Assembly (NCBI GenBank): GCA_025360525.1
Contig: JANYCA010000203.1
Span: 1 to 47,803 of the forward strand
Direction of reading: 5' to 3'
DNA length: 47,803 nucleotides
Source of the DNA: Chitinophagaceae bacterium
GTDB lineage: Bacteria > Bacteroidota > Bacteroidia > Chitinophagales > Chitinophagaceae
Of this stretch, positions 25,222-33,479 are shown piece after piece (position 1 is the first letter of the stretch; every line of letters begins with the position of its first letter). Below the pieces are notes generated by a model, which made no database searches, was not told the DNA's origin, and worked only from the letters and a program-made list of their open reading frames with translations. The position numbers and the translations under genes are program-made.

Positions 25222-25262
25222 ATACGATATACCTAGGAATGGTTTCCCAGGCATTATCGTAT
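25222..25262. repeat. Long imperfect hairpin between the Cys-cluster and ATL genes
   Basis: The outer arms ATACGATA (25222-25229) and TATCGTAT (25255-25262) pair perfectly. After a 2x3 internal loop the inner arms CCTAGGAA (25232-25239) and TTCCCAGG (25244-25251) pair with one mismatch around the tetraloop TGGT. No T run follows on the plus strand, so it is a poor terminator. It may stabilise the upstream mRNA end or act as a protein-binding site. Confidence 0.6.
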
Positions 25263-25294
25263 ATTTATTATTGAACAAATCTGGAAGGCGTGTT

Positions 25295-25675
25295 ATGAAA
25301 AAAGAGAATCTGCTTAAAAAAATATTACCTGATACAGCAAAAGAAAGTTATAGTTTTTTTGCTGATGTGTATGATGTGGTAAGACAAATACCGAAAGGAA
25401 GGGTTACTTCTTATGGAGCGATCGCAAAATATTTAGGTACAGGGGCCAGTGCCCGTATGGTAGGCTGGGCAATGAATGCAGCACATACTACCACGCCAAA
25501 AGTTCCGGCTCACAGGGTAGTTAATCGAAATGGAATGTTGAGTGGTAAAATGCACTTTGCTTCACCTACACAAATGGAAGAAATGTTGAAGAAAGAAAAA
25601 GTAATTGTAAAAAACGATATCATTATTGATTTTGAAAAACTATTTTGGGATCCAGCAGTTGAATTGGATTTGTAA
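25295..25675 (+). CDS. Alkyltransferase-like (ATL) DNA-binding protein
   Basis: A 126-residue protein of the MGMT C-terminal domain family. It has VYDVVRQIPKGRVTSYGAIAKYLG (winged-helix DNA-binding part), then SARMVGWAMNAA with the flipping Arg region, and PAHRVVNRNGMLSG. In active O6-alkylguanine transferases the motif is PCHRV; here the reactive Cys is Ala (PAHRV), which is the hallmark of ATL proteins that bind alkylated guanine and hand it to nucleotide excision repair. Only ATG 25295 gives a normal start; the frame further up uses TTG 25271. A GGAAGG stretch lies 5-10 bases before the ATG. Function as damage sensor is inferred from the family. Confidence 0.9.
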   Translation: MKKENLLKKILPDTAKESYSFFADVYDVVRQIPKGRVTSYGAIAKYLGTGASARMVGWAMNAAHTTTPKVPAHRVVNRNGMLSGKMHFASPTQMEEMLKKEKVIVKNDIIIDFEKLFWDPAVELDL

Positions 25676-25744
25676 AATATTGATGGGTTAAAACCTCTTA
25701 CACAATACTACCTTTGCCGAGCAGCTCACATCTTTTATATTATT

Positions 25745-26491
25745 ATGACAAAGCCGGAAAGCATACAGGGAAAAGTAACCTTCATTCACCATGAAAAAAA
25801 CTACATTACTATTAACTACGAGTTGAATGGCAAGAAAAAATCTATCAATGGTTTGGTTGGTGAAAAAGAACAACTTAAATGGAAGGCTGCAAAAATGATT
25901 AAAAAGCCACATCATTTTAGAATGGGTGATGAGGTGATTTTTAATATTGTATTGAGTGGCAGGGGAGATAAAATGATTGCAGATAATATTGTGTTTCGCT
26001 ACAATAATGAGTTTACAAACCTATTGCAAAAAGCACCCATAGAAAACAAATTTGTCGGCTATCTTAAAGAAGTAGATGGCCACTATTTTGTTAAAGAAAC
26101 AGGCAGCTATATTGTGTTCCCGCTTATCATTTCTCCTTGGGAAATAAAACCGCCCGATACGAATTTAAATGAACCCGCTTTTTTTAAGTTAGATAATTTT
26201 GATAACCCCTCAGCAGTAACAGCCTTCTTAATACGGCAGGCATTTATTCCGGAATACAATAAGGCATTACAGTTTTTTAAAAATAAAAAAACGGTAGATG
26301 CAACTGTTGTAAAAATATCGGTACACGGGGTAGTTGTGCAACTATTCAGCGAAAGAATCCAGGTAAAAATCGGCAAGGATATACTGGGAGAAAAACATGC
26401 ATCCCTAAAAGAAGGAGATAGTATAAACGTCCTGATATCCTATATCAGTCCAGCCAAAATTGTACTTCAATTGCCTAATCAGCACTTATAA
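25745..26491 (+). CDS. Unknown protein with OB/S1-like ends
   Basis: A 248-residue cytosolic protein. The N-terminal part (about residues 6-85: IQGKVTFIHHEKNYITINYE ... MGDEVIFNIVLSGRGDKMIADNIVF) resembles a cold-shock/OB-fold barrel. The middle (about 95-175) contains EVDGHYFVKETGSYIVFPLI and DNPSAVTAFLIRQAFIPEYN. The last 65 residues (KTVDATVVKISVHGVVVQLFSERIQVKIGKDILGEKHASLKEGDSINVLISYISP) resemble an S1-like barrel. RNA or single-stranded DNA binding is the likely role. I do not know the family name. It converges with the minus-strand gene at 26492-26958; the two stop codons abut with no spacer. Confidence 0.75.
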   Translation: MTKPESIQGKVTFIHHEKNYITINYELNGKKKSINGLVGEKEQLKWKAAKMIKKPHHFRMGDEVIFNIVLSGRGDKMIADNIVFRYNNEFTNLLQKAPIENKFVGYLKEVDGHYFVKETGSYIVFPLIISPWEIKPPDTNLNEPAFFKLDNFDNPSAVTAFLIRQAFIPEYNKALQFFKNKKTVDATVVKISVHGVVVQLFSERIQVKIGKDILGEKHASLKEGDSINVLISYISPAKIVLQLPNQHL

Positions 26492-26958
26492 TTAAGCAAT
26501 ATCTTCTTCCCTTAACTCCAGCAGCAATTGAATCTTTAGTGAGGTAGGTGCCATCATGGCAAAGAGCACCATAAGTGTAGCCGCTAAAGCCAAAAAGGAA
26601 AGATTTCCCACCAACAAATAACACATAATTGAAAACAAGCAAGACCCATGTATTAGCGCCCATTGCATAATACAGGCCCTGCGGTATCTGCTGAATTTTT
26701 TCCGGGGACTTAAAATAGTTTCTTTTAATTTTTCTAACTGCCTTATTAAAATATAAAAGGTTCCAATATGGAATCCGAAAAATGAAAGTAATAATACAAT
26801 TAGCTGCCCAGTACCCGGTCGTATTCTTTAAACGGTGGAATAAATCTATTGCCAAACAATAAAAAAAACTTAACCAAGGCAAATATTACCTGGCTGATCA
26901 GCATTGCCTTATGAATTGTGTTTAATGAATTTAAAAAAGGATTTGTTTTAAAACTCAT
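26492..26958 (-). pseudogene. Frameshifted four-helix membrane protein at the end of the oxidase locus
   Basis: An ATG at 26958 opens MSFKTNPFLNSLNTIHKAML, continues through a membrane helix (VIFALVKFFLLFG) to EYDRVLG and hits TAA near 26808. One frame over, the protein continues without a gap: LIVLLLSFFGFHIGTFYILI, RQLEKLKETILSPRKKFSRY, IHGSCLFSIMCYLLVGNLSF, LALAATLMVLFAMMAPTSLK and LLELREEDIA before TAA at 26492-26494. Joined, it would be about 155 residues with four helices. The shift lies at the GGG/CCC run near 26812. It could be a sequencing slip or a real mutation. The longest single-frame open reading (26475-26882) is in the wrong frame. It begins 8 bp after the DUF420 stop, so it is the last gene of that operon. 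Confidence 0.75.
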
Positions 26959-26966
26959 CACAAAGT

Positions 26967-27560
26967 TTATTTATAATAAGGACCAATCATTACATAAACT
27001 ATTACACCTGTAACTGCCACATACAACCAAAGCGGCCAAATAATACGAACAATTTTTTTATGCTTTTCATACTCACCAGTTAGTGCCCTGTAAGCAGCAA
27101 ATAAGATGAATGGCAGCCCGATACCCGCCAAAGGTATATGAGTAATAAGGATTACTAAATACAGGGAACGTCCGCCTCCTGCTGCTGATTTTTCGATATC
27201 ACTCAATCCCTTTATTCCATCTGTTTCTCCATAGGAAGTTTCGCCAGCCAGCAAATGATGGCAAATATATGATACCAAAAAAAGAACGGATAAAACCATT
27301 GCTGTTAGCATCAATTTTTTATGCAGTTCATAATTATTTTTTTTTACAGCAAGTAACCCTGCTATTAAAAGTATAGCTACCGTGCCGTTAATAATAGCAT
27401 TGGCAAGGGCAAAAAAATGTACGTCAAAAGGTACTATAACTTTGCCCGCCAGGTTGTATTTACCCAGCACACTTACTGTTGCGAAAACAATAATAGAAAA
27501 AGTTCCAATCAGCCATTTTGCCTTGGCATCATTTTTTTGTAAAGTGGAAGCTGGGAACAT
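26967..27560 (-). CDS. DUF420-family membrane protein
   Basis: A 197-residue inner-membrane protein with about five helices. After an N-terminal helix (IGTFSIIVFATVSVLGKYNL) come the helix with FFALANAIINGTVAILLIAG, the loop NNYELHKKLMLTAMVLSVLFLVSY containing the conserved His-Lys (LHKK), LVILITHIPLAGIGLPF with a conserved His, and EYEKHKKIVRIIWPLWLYVAVTGVI. These His-containing helices are diagnostic of DUF420. The family is found next to SCO and cytochrome oxidase genes and is thought to help oxidase assembly or copper/heme delivery. The gene lies 132 bp after the SCO stop within the same oxidase cluster. Confidence 0.85.
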   Translation of the reverse strand: MFPASTLQKNDAKAKWLIGTFSIIVFATVSVLGKYNLAGKVIVPFDVHFFALANAIINGTVAILLIAGLLAVKKNNYELHKKLMLTAMVLSVLFLVSYICHHLLAGETSYGETDGIKGLSDIEKSAAGGGRSLYLVILITHIPLAGIGLPFILFAAYRALTGEYEKHKKIVRIIWPLWLYVAVTGVIVYVMIGPYYK

Positions 27561-27692
27561 ATTGAGAATTGAGAATTATTTAAAAAGTAAATCTGTGATT
27601 ATTATTTAAAAGCTACGATCTTAAAATTTGTTCTGAAGAAATAAACAATAATTGATTGAAGATAGTTCGTGTTTTGTTTGTATCAAAATGGG

Positions 27693-28409
27693 TTAACCTC
27701 TGCTGAAAAGTTCATCCAGAAATTCTTTAAAACTTCTTTTCTTCCTCTTTTCTAGCATTAACATGGGGATATCCCTTACTAGTTGTGCCTGCTTAACGGT
27801 ATCAAAGCCATTGTACCATCCTCTTACAACCCTATCCCTGTCGAGTAAAAAAAAGTTTTCGGTGTGAGGGAAAGCGGTATCCGCACCTACATCAGCTACG
27901 TTGGCCTTTATTTCCTTTATGGCAAAATCGTATATATCCTGTTTGTTGCCCGTAACAAACCACCAACTATCGTGGTTGGATGTATAGCGGTTGGCAAAAT
28001 CTCTTAACCTGGGGAAAGAGTCCCTCACAGGATCAATACTTATAGAAATAAACTGTACGATACTGTCTTTACTGTTGGTGTAAGAATCCTGTAGTTTTTT
28101 CATACTTCTTGCCATGCCCGGACAAATAGTAGGACATTTTGTAAAGAAAAAATCGATCACCAGAATTTTACCCTTTAATGAATCAAGGGTAACCGTTTTG
28201 CCTAGTTGATTAGTGAAGGTCATATTTTTAACCTCGTGCCAGATGGTATCTGGTACAATTTTCCCTCTTTTCTCAACCGTTGTAATACTGTCATAAAAAT
28301 AACGTCTCGGCATTTGTACGGCTGCCTCACTGTAATACTTTACCAGCTCGTATCCGATAACCGGTAAGGCTATCGCCAATAGCAGACCCATTATTGCTCT
28401 TTTGTTCAT
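27693..28409 (-). CDS. SCO1/SenC copper chaperone
   Basis: A 238-residue membrane-anchored thioredoxin-fold protein. A single N-terminal helix (AIMGLLLAIALPVIGYELV) anchors it in the inner membrane with the domain outside. The copper site is complete: the CxxxC motif in FFTKCPTICPGMARSMK (about residues 93-97) and the distant His in HTENFFLLDRDRVV. The segment FISISIDPVRDSFPRLRDFA is the usual thioredoxin-fold core of the family. It delivers copper to the CuA site of oxidase subunit II, encoded 5-6 kb upstream in the same cluster. The length is normal for the family. Confidence 0.93.
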   Translation of the reverse strand: MNKRAIMGLLLAIALPVIGYELVKYYSEAAVQMPRRYFYDSITTVEKRGKIVPDTIWHEVKNMTFTNQLGKTVTLDSLKGKILVIDFFFTKCPTICPGMARSMKKLQDSYTNSKDSIVQFISISIDPVRDSFPRLRDFANRYTSNHDSWWFVTGNKQDIYDFAIKEIKANVADVGADTAFPHTENFFLLDRDRVVRGWYNGFDTVKQAQLVRDIPMLMLEKRKKRSFKEFLDELFSRG

Positions 28410-28502
28410 ATACTAATTAATTCAACTTTTCTTCCTAATAAAAAACCATCGTGCCATATAATGGTGCGATGGTTTAGTTATAAAATTATAAATTCTCAAA
28501 CA

Positions 28503-28940
28503 CTAATCTTTTGCCCCTTTTTCTTTAGCTGCAGGAATAATTTTTTCAATTTGAGCAGGTTTGCCATTGTACCTGTTACGCAGTGTTTTCCAGCTGTTAC
28601 CATCCCATAAAAAAGCTGTAATAAACCAAACAAACAAACAAAGCGGAACTACAATCGTCATTATCATGTTTCTTATTTCATCACCAAGATGCATAAAAAC
28701 TGAAACGATGTAAAAAGCTTTTGCAAAAGATAAAATACAAATGACACCCTTTACAAAAAGAATTTGGGTATGACTTGTTTCTGGATCTCCGTACCAATGT
28801 TTTGCTAAACCAAATCCAAGAACTAGTTCGATTACAGTTATAAAAGACAGCAGCCAAAATATTTTCCAGATACGCCCGGTACCTTCCGCAGGTGCATGTG
28901 CAAATGTTACTTCAGGCGATGTTACCATATGTTCACTCAT
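28503..28940 (-). CDS. Cytochrome c oxidase subunit IV
   Basis: A 145-residue three-helix membrane protein (helices about IFWLLSFITVIELVLGFGLA, ILFVKGVICILSFAKAFYIV and MTIVVPLCLFVWFITAFLWD), followed by a hydrophilic tail. SFAKAFYIVSVFMHLGDE in the second helix is the conserved core of the bacterial prokaryotic COX IV family. It stabilises the oxidase. It follows the large subunit III by 37 bp. A short soluble N-terminal segment contains His and Glu residues. Confidence 0.85.
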   Translation of the reverse strand: MSEHMVTSPEVTFAHAPAEGTGRIWKIFWLLSFITVIELVLGFGLAKHWYGDPETSHTQILFVKGVICILSFAKAFYIVSVFMHLGDEIRNMIMTIVVPLCLFVWFITAFLWDGNSWKTLRNRYNGKPAQIEKIIPAAKEKGAKD

Positions 28941-28977
28941 AATAAATTCAGTTTAAAATGATAGGGTTATAAATTAT

Positions 28978-29853
28978 TTAAATTAGATAAAAACAAAGGA
29001 ATACAAATACCCAAACAAGATCTACAAAGTGCCAATATAAACCAGCCTTTTCAATCATTTCATAATGCCCCCTTTGTTCAAAATGGCTCAATTTTGTTTT
29101 GATGTACATTATAATATTAATAACAACGCCACTTAAAACGTGAAAACCATGAAACCCTGTAATTCCGAAAAAGTAACCACCAAATGCAATTGGGCCGGTA
29201 TGGTTTGCATGGATTCCGGCAGCGGAAATCATATCTACCAATTGAGTATTTGACATTTCTGCCAAATTATGACTAGCACCTTCGTGATGAATTGTAGATG
29301 CAATATTTACTAATTGATCCTGCGGTGTCGTTTTTAATGCTGCTAGCATTGCTTCATGTGGTATTTCGGCTCCCCATGGATTCATTCTTGTGGTTGTTGG
29401 CAACACTGATAAAGAACCATCATTTAATAAAGCAATATGCTCACCTGTTAGAAGATGCGTCCATTCCCAAGCCTGACAAGACAAGAAAGCAATCCCACCT
29501 ATAATGGTTAGCAACATGTAATTCTCTACTCCCTTTTTATTCATTTTGTGTCCTTCATGCACCGCCAGAACCATTGTAACAGAGCTGGCAATCAATATAA
29601 AGGTCATTAAGCTCACAAAAGCTAAGGGTAAATCCATATGGCCAAAACCCGGAAAAGAATTAAAGACCTTGTTGGGATCAGTCCAAAAGTTTTGACTGAA
29701 ACGGATGGTACCATAACTAATAAGGAATGCACCAAATGTAAATGCATCACTCATTAAAAAATACCACATCATCACTTTACCATAACTGGCATTAAATGGG
29801 CTTCGGCCGCCGGACCACCATTTAGTCTCGTGTTGTGCTGCTACTGTAGACAT
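28978..29853 (-). CDS. ctaE: Cytochrome c oxidase subunit III (large form)
   Basis: A 291-residue membrane protein with the core heme-copper subunit III helices: VMMWYFLMSDAFTFGAFLIS, FVSLMTFILIASSVTMVLAV and, near the end, YYFFGITGFHGFHVLSG plus WHFVDLVWVFVFLCFYLI. The conserved HGFHVLxG and YWHFVDxVW motifs are complete. A soluble insertion of about 75 residues (about 135-210, with PWGAEIPHEAMLAALKTT) separates helices III and IV; such insertions are common in Bacteroidota. Subunit III supports proton pumping and stability. The gene lies 59 bp after the second subunit III gene and is co-oriented. Confidence 0.93.
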   Translation of the reverse strand: MSTVAAQHETKWWSGGRSPFNASYGKVMMWYFLMSDAFTFGAFLISYGTIRFSQNFWTDPNKVFNSFPGFGHMDLPLAFVSLMTFILIASSVTMVLAVHEGHKMNKKGVENYMLLTIIGGIAFLSCQAWEWTHLLTGEHIALLNDGSLSVLPTTTRMNPWGAEIPHEAMLAALKTTPQDQLVNIASTIHHEGASHNLAEMSNTQLVDMISAAGIHANHTGPIAFGGYFFGITGFHGFHVLSGVVINIIMYIKTKLSHFEQRGHYEMIEKAGLYWHFVDLVWVFVFLCFYLI

Positions 29854-29912
29854 ATTTTGTTTTAAGTTCTAAAGGTTAGTTTTAATTCATATGCACGATA
29901 TTCAATTTGCCT

Positions 29913-30479
29913 CTACCGTATCATTAATAAAAATATCAATAAATAAATCCATAAAAAATCAACGAAATGCCAATACGTACTCATTACTTCAAGCGGCACC
30001 ACATTGTAACTTCTCACCTGACTACTAAAGGCTTTTGCAAACATTATAACCAATGCTATAATTCCACCAATTACATGCAATGCGTGCACGCCAACAATAA
30101 TGTATAGAAAAGAAATTGACACATTTTTCTGTAATGTTAAACCACTCTTATGCAGTGTATAAAACCCCAATATCTGCAAAGCAACAAATAAAATACCCAG
30201 CAAAAAAGTGACAGTTAATAGCTGCCTGTAAACCGCCATCTCACGTTTTTTAAACTTTTTTTCGGCGAGCCAAAGTGTAAAACTACTGGCAACTATTACC
30301 GCTGTGCTGTACCAAAGTATAATCGGTATTTCAAATGTAAACCAGTTTGCCTGGTTACGCTTAACAATATATGCACTGGTAAAACCAGCAAACATCATTA
30401 CAATACTTGCAATTGCTACCCAAAGGGTAAACTTATGCGGATGAATCCTTTTTCTCTGCTCCATTATCAATGTTCCCAT
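29913..30479 (-). CDS. Cytochrome c oxidase subunit III (short form)
   Basis: A 188-residue protein with five helices, also of the subunit III family: FTLWVAIASIVMMFAGFTSA, TVTFLLGILFVALQILGFYT and FLYIIVGVHALHVIGGIIAL, then YWHFVDFLWIYLLIFLLMI. The HALHVxGG and YWHFVDFLW motifs correspond to HGFHVxxG and YWHFVDxVW of the larger protein. Having two subunit III genes in tandem is usual in this phylum; together they likely replace a single seven-helix subunit. The gap to ctaB is 113 bp. Confidence 0.9.
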   Translation of the reverse strand: MGTLIMEQRKRIHPHKFTLWVAIASIVMMFAGFTSAYIVKRNQANWFTFEIPIILWYSTAVIVASSFTLWLAEKKFKKREMAVYRQLLTVTFLLGILFVALQILGFYTLHKSGLTLQKNVSISFLYIIVGVHALHVIGGIIALVIMFAKAFSSQVRSYNVVPLEVMSTYWHFVDFLWIYLLIFLLMIR

Positions 30480-30592
30480 ATGCCTCGATACAAAAATTAT
30501 TTACAATGTGCCAATCAAAACCAATTGAAATTGTCAAATTAATCATGAAAAACAACCACTTCTAAAAACTACTCTGTTAAAAATAACAATAA

Positions 30593-31516
30593 TTATGTCC
30601 GATTTACAAAGAGCGCTAACAAAACTATCATCAAATAAAAATACGAACTAAACATTACCATCCTTGCACTCTTTAAATCCATTCTGATAAACAACAATAC
30701 ACTTACGTACACCATCCACAAATTACAGGCTAACAATACCCCTAAACTTACTATACCTGCCATTCCAGTATAATAGGGTAAAAATCCAAAAGGGATCATC
30801 AGGGTACTGTAAATAATTGTCTGCAGTGCCGTAAATTTTGTTGGTCCCTTATCTCCCGGCAAAAGCTTAAAACCCGCTGCTGTATAATCAGTATGTGCTA
30901 ACCATGCAATCGCCCAAAAATGTGGAAACTGCCAAAGGAACTGGATTCCGAATAAAATCCATGCACCCATCCAGGATATCGGATCGTTACCATAAGCAGC
31001 TATCCAACCAATTAAACAAGGTAATGCACCAGGAACAGCGCCCACCAAAACAGCAATAGAATTAATTTTTTTTAAAGGCGTATAAATGAACCCGTATAAA
31101 AGCAAACTAAATAATCCCACTGCTGCGCTTTGCCAATTGAACCAATACCACAATATAAATACTCCTATTAAGCCTGCAACGACAGCGAAAATAGTTGCTT
31201 CATTTTTGCTCATTCTACCACTCGCTACCGGACGCTTGGCCGTTCGCTTCATTATAGAATCCGTATCTTTTTCTGCTACCTGGTTTATAGCATTTGCTGA
31301 ACCTGTAACTAGCATTCCACCTGCAAAAAGTAAAAGAACTGATATTATTCTTGATCGAAGAAAATGTAATTCATTTGGAGCTATCAAAAAACTTACAACT
31401 GTACTAAATACAACCATAAAACTCAAAGTGAATTTAATTAACTGAAAGTAATCTTTCACTTTTGTTGCCAACCTAAACGATTGTGAATTGGCGATCGTAT
31501 TATTTTCCTTCATCAT
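30593..31516 (-). CDS. ctaB: Protoheme IX farnesyltransferase (heme O synthase)
   Basis: A 307-residue polytopic UbiA-family enzyme with about eight to nine helices. It transfers a farnesyl group from farnesyl diphosphate to heme b, making heme O, the precursor of heme A in the oxidase. The prenyl-diphosphate/Mg site is SANAINQVAEKDTDSIMKRT (NxxxExD...D, about residues 75-94). The second conserved region includes YTPLKKINSIAVLVGAVPGALPCLIGW and WQFPHFWAIAWLAHTDY. The heme A synthase that completes the pathway is not in the window. It sits 135 bp after subunit I in the same operon. Either of the two adjacent Met codons could be the start. Confidence 0.95.
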   Translation of the reverse strand: MMKENNTIANSQSFRLATKVKDYFQLIKFTLSFMVVFSTVVSFLIAPNELHFLRSRIISVLLLFAGGMLVTGSANAINQVAEKDTDSIMKRTAKRPVASGRMSKNEATIFAVVAGLIGVFILWYWFNWQSAAVGLFSLLLYGFIYTPLKKINSIAVLVGAVPGALPCLIGWIAAYGNDPISWMGAWILFGIQFLWQFPHFWAIAWLAHTDYTAAGFKLLPGDKGPTKFTALQTIIYSTLMIPFGFLPYYTGMAGIVSLGVLLACNLWMVYVSVLLFIRMDLKSARMVMFSSYFYLMIVLLALFVNRT

Positions 31517-31651
31517 AAAACTGCTACTCTTTACTCCTCCAACGGGAGAATAGTTGAGCAGTAGTTTTAATAAAATTAGACTTTTTCCTAATTAAGCATT
31601 ACGCCAGCTTTTTCAAAAAATCTGATAGTTTATCCTACTGCGTTAACATTA

Positions 31652-33454
31652 TTAATGATGACTTTCATTTGCTCCCACGGCTTCTGTTTGAGGGATAAAC
31701 TCTCTACCATCTTTACCATAGTCATAAGCACCACGATGAACCTCTGGAATTTCACCTGCCCAATTTCCATGACCTGGTCTAATTGGTGTTGTCCATTCCA
31801 ACGTATTACTTCCCCATGGATTAGTGGTCGTAACTTTTCTTCCTTTAAAAATGCTATAGAAAAAGTTTACTACAAATAACAGTTGTCCTGCAAATACAAT
31901 CATCGAAACAAAACTTATAAACTGGTTAAGCCCCGCAAACATTTTAAATGATTCCCACATAGAAAAGTCATAGTAGCGACGTGGCATACCAGCCAAGCCT
32001 TCGTAGTGCATAGGCCAGAATATCAGGTAAGCACCAATAATGGTTATCCAGAAGTGGATGTAGCCAAGTGTTTGGTTCATATACCGACCGTACATTTTTG
32101 GAAACCAATGATACACCCCTGCAAACATACCCATGAATGATGCAACTCCCATCACAATATGAAAGTGAGCAACAACAAAATAAGTATCATGTAAATGTAT
32201 ATCCAATGCAGAGTTACCCAAAAAAATACCGGTTAATCCGCCACTGATAAACATGCTAACAAAACCAATTGCAAATAACATTTGAGGTGTAAACCGGATG
32301 CTTGCTCTCCACAAAGTGGTAAGCCAGTTAAACACTTTAATAGCAGATGGCACCGCAATCAACAAGGTTAACAATACAAAGAAAGCGCCCAAAAAAGGAT
32401 TTAACCCTGTTACAAACATGTGGTGTGCCCAAACCAAAAATGCAAGAATGGCGATGGCAAATAAAGACCCAACCATAGCCATATAACCAAAAATTGGTTT
32501 ACGACTACTGACTGAAATAATTTCTGACGACATACCCATTGCTGGTAATAAAATAATATAAACTTCCGGGTGCCCAAGGAACCAGAATAAGTGCTGAAAT
32601 AAAATTGCACTACCACCTTCGTTTGGTAAAATTTTACCTGCCACAACTATATCACTTAAAAAGAAACTTGTTCCCAGGTTTCTATCAAATAATAACAAAA
32701 TTGCTCCTGAAAGCAACACTGGAAATGATAATACACCCAATACCGCGGTAAAAAATAGTGCCCATATTGTTAATGGCAACCTTGTCATACTCATTCCTTT
32801 TGTCCGCATATTGAGTATGGTAGATATGTAGTTTAGCCCACCTAAAAGAGAGCTAACAATAAACATAGCCATACTTACTAACCACAAATCCATTCCAATT
32901 TTTGATCCGCTCGATGCATCGCCTAAGGCACTTAATGGGGGATATATCGTCCAACCTCCACTTGCAGGACCTGTTTGAACAAATAAAGAAGAAAACATGA
33001 TTACGGAAGCTAAAAAGAAAAACCAATAGCTTAACATGTTCAGCATCGGTGAGGCCATATCCCTTGCACCAATTTGAAGTGGAATTAGAAAATTAGCGAA
33101 CGTACCACTTAGCCCTGCTGTTAGCACAAAGAAAACCAATATGGTTCCATGCATAGTAACTAACGCATAATAAAACTCTGGTTGTAATTTTCCACCTTTT
33201 GCCCAGTGACCAAGTAAATCTTCTAACCATGGGAAAGTTGACTCAGGGTAACCTAGCTGCAAACGAAATAAAACAGAGAATAAACCTCCAATTATTGCCC
33301 AAATCATACCAGTTATTAAAAACTGTTTGGCAATCATTTTATGATCCTGACTAAAAACGTATTTCGTAATAAAAGTCTCATGATGATGATGTTCACCATG
33401 TGCTTCATGAACAACTTGGGTGTCTTGTTCCTGTGATGTGATTGTGTTACTCAT
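31652..33454 (-). CDS. ctaD: Cytochrome c oxidase subunit I (caa3-type, A1 class)
   Basis: A 600-residue catalytic subunit with twelve helices. Heme and copper ligands are all present: H102 (MHGTILVFF, heme a), HPEVY at 295-299 (CuB His295 cross-linked to Tyr299, with the Glu of the proton pathway), H344/H345 (AHHMF, CuB), and H430/H432 in VVAHFHIVMG (heme a3 and heme a). The HPEVY Glu-Tyr pair places it in the A1 group of oxygen reductases, which pump protons while reducing O2 to water. A His-rich N-terminus (HEAHGEHHHHET) precedes the first helix and may be a metal-binding tail; the function is unproven. It follows subunit II by 25 bp. Confidence 0.97.
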   Translation of the reverse strand: MSNTITSQEQDTQVVHEAHGEHHHHETFITKYVFSQDHKMIAKQFLITGMIWAIIGGLFSVLFRLQLGYPESTFPWLEDLLGHWAKGGKLQPEFYYALVTMHGTILVFFVLTAGLSGTFANFLIPLQIGARDMASPMLNMLSYWFFFLASVIMFSSLFVQTGPASGGWTIYPPLSALGDASSGSKIGMDLWLVSMAMFIVSSLLGGLNYISTILNMRTKGMSMTRLPLTIWALFFTAVLGVLSFPVLLSGAILLLFDRNLGTSFFLSDIVVAGKILPNEGGSAILFQHLFWFLGHPEVYIILLPAMGMSSEIISVSSRKPIFGYMAMVGSLFAIAILAFLVWAHHMFVTGLNPFLGAFFVLLTLLIAVPSAIKVFNWLTTLWRASIRFTPQMLFAIGFVSMFISGGLTGIFLGNSALDIHLHDTYFVVAHFHIVMGVASFMGMFAGVYHWFPKMYGRYMNQTLGYIHFWITIIGAYLIFWPMHYEGLAGMPRRYYDFSMWESFKMFAGLNQFISFVSMIVFAGQLLFVVNFFYSIFKGRKVTTTNPWGSNTLEWTTPIRPGHGNWAGEIPEVHRGAYDYGKDGREFIPQTEAVGANESHH

Positions 33455-33479
33455 AGTTCTTTATTTTTCTGCAACAAAT

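Noticed and set aside
26475..26882. 135-residue minus-strand frame as the last oxidase-operon gene
   Set aside because: It is in the wrong frame; the true coding signal is split between two other frames from 26958 to 26492.
31655..31879. Plus-strand frames opposite the oxidase and act genes
   Set aside because: These are antisense shadows of well-supported genes and show no family features.
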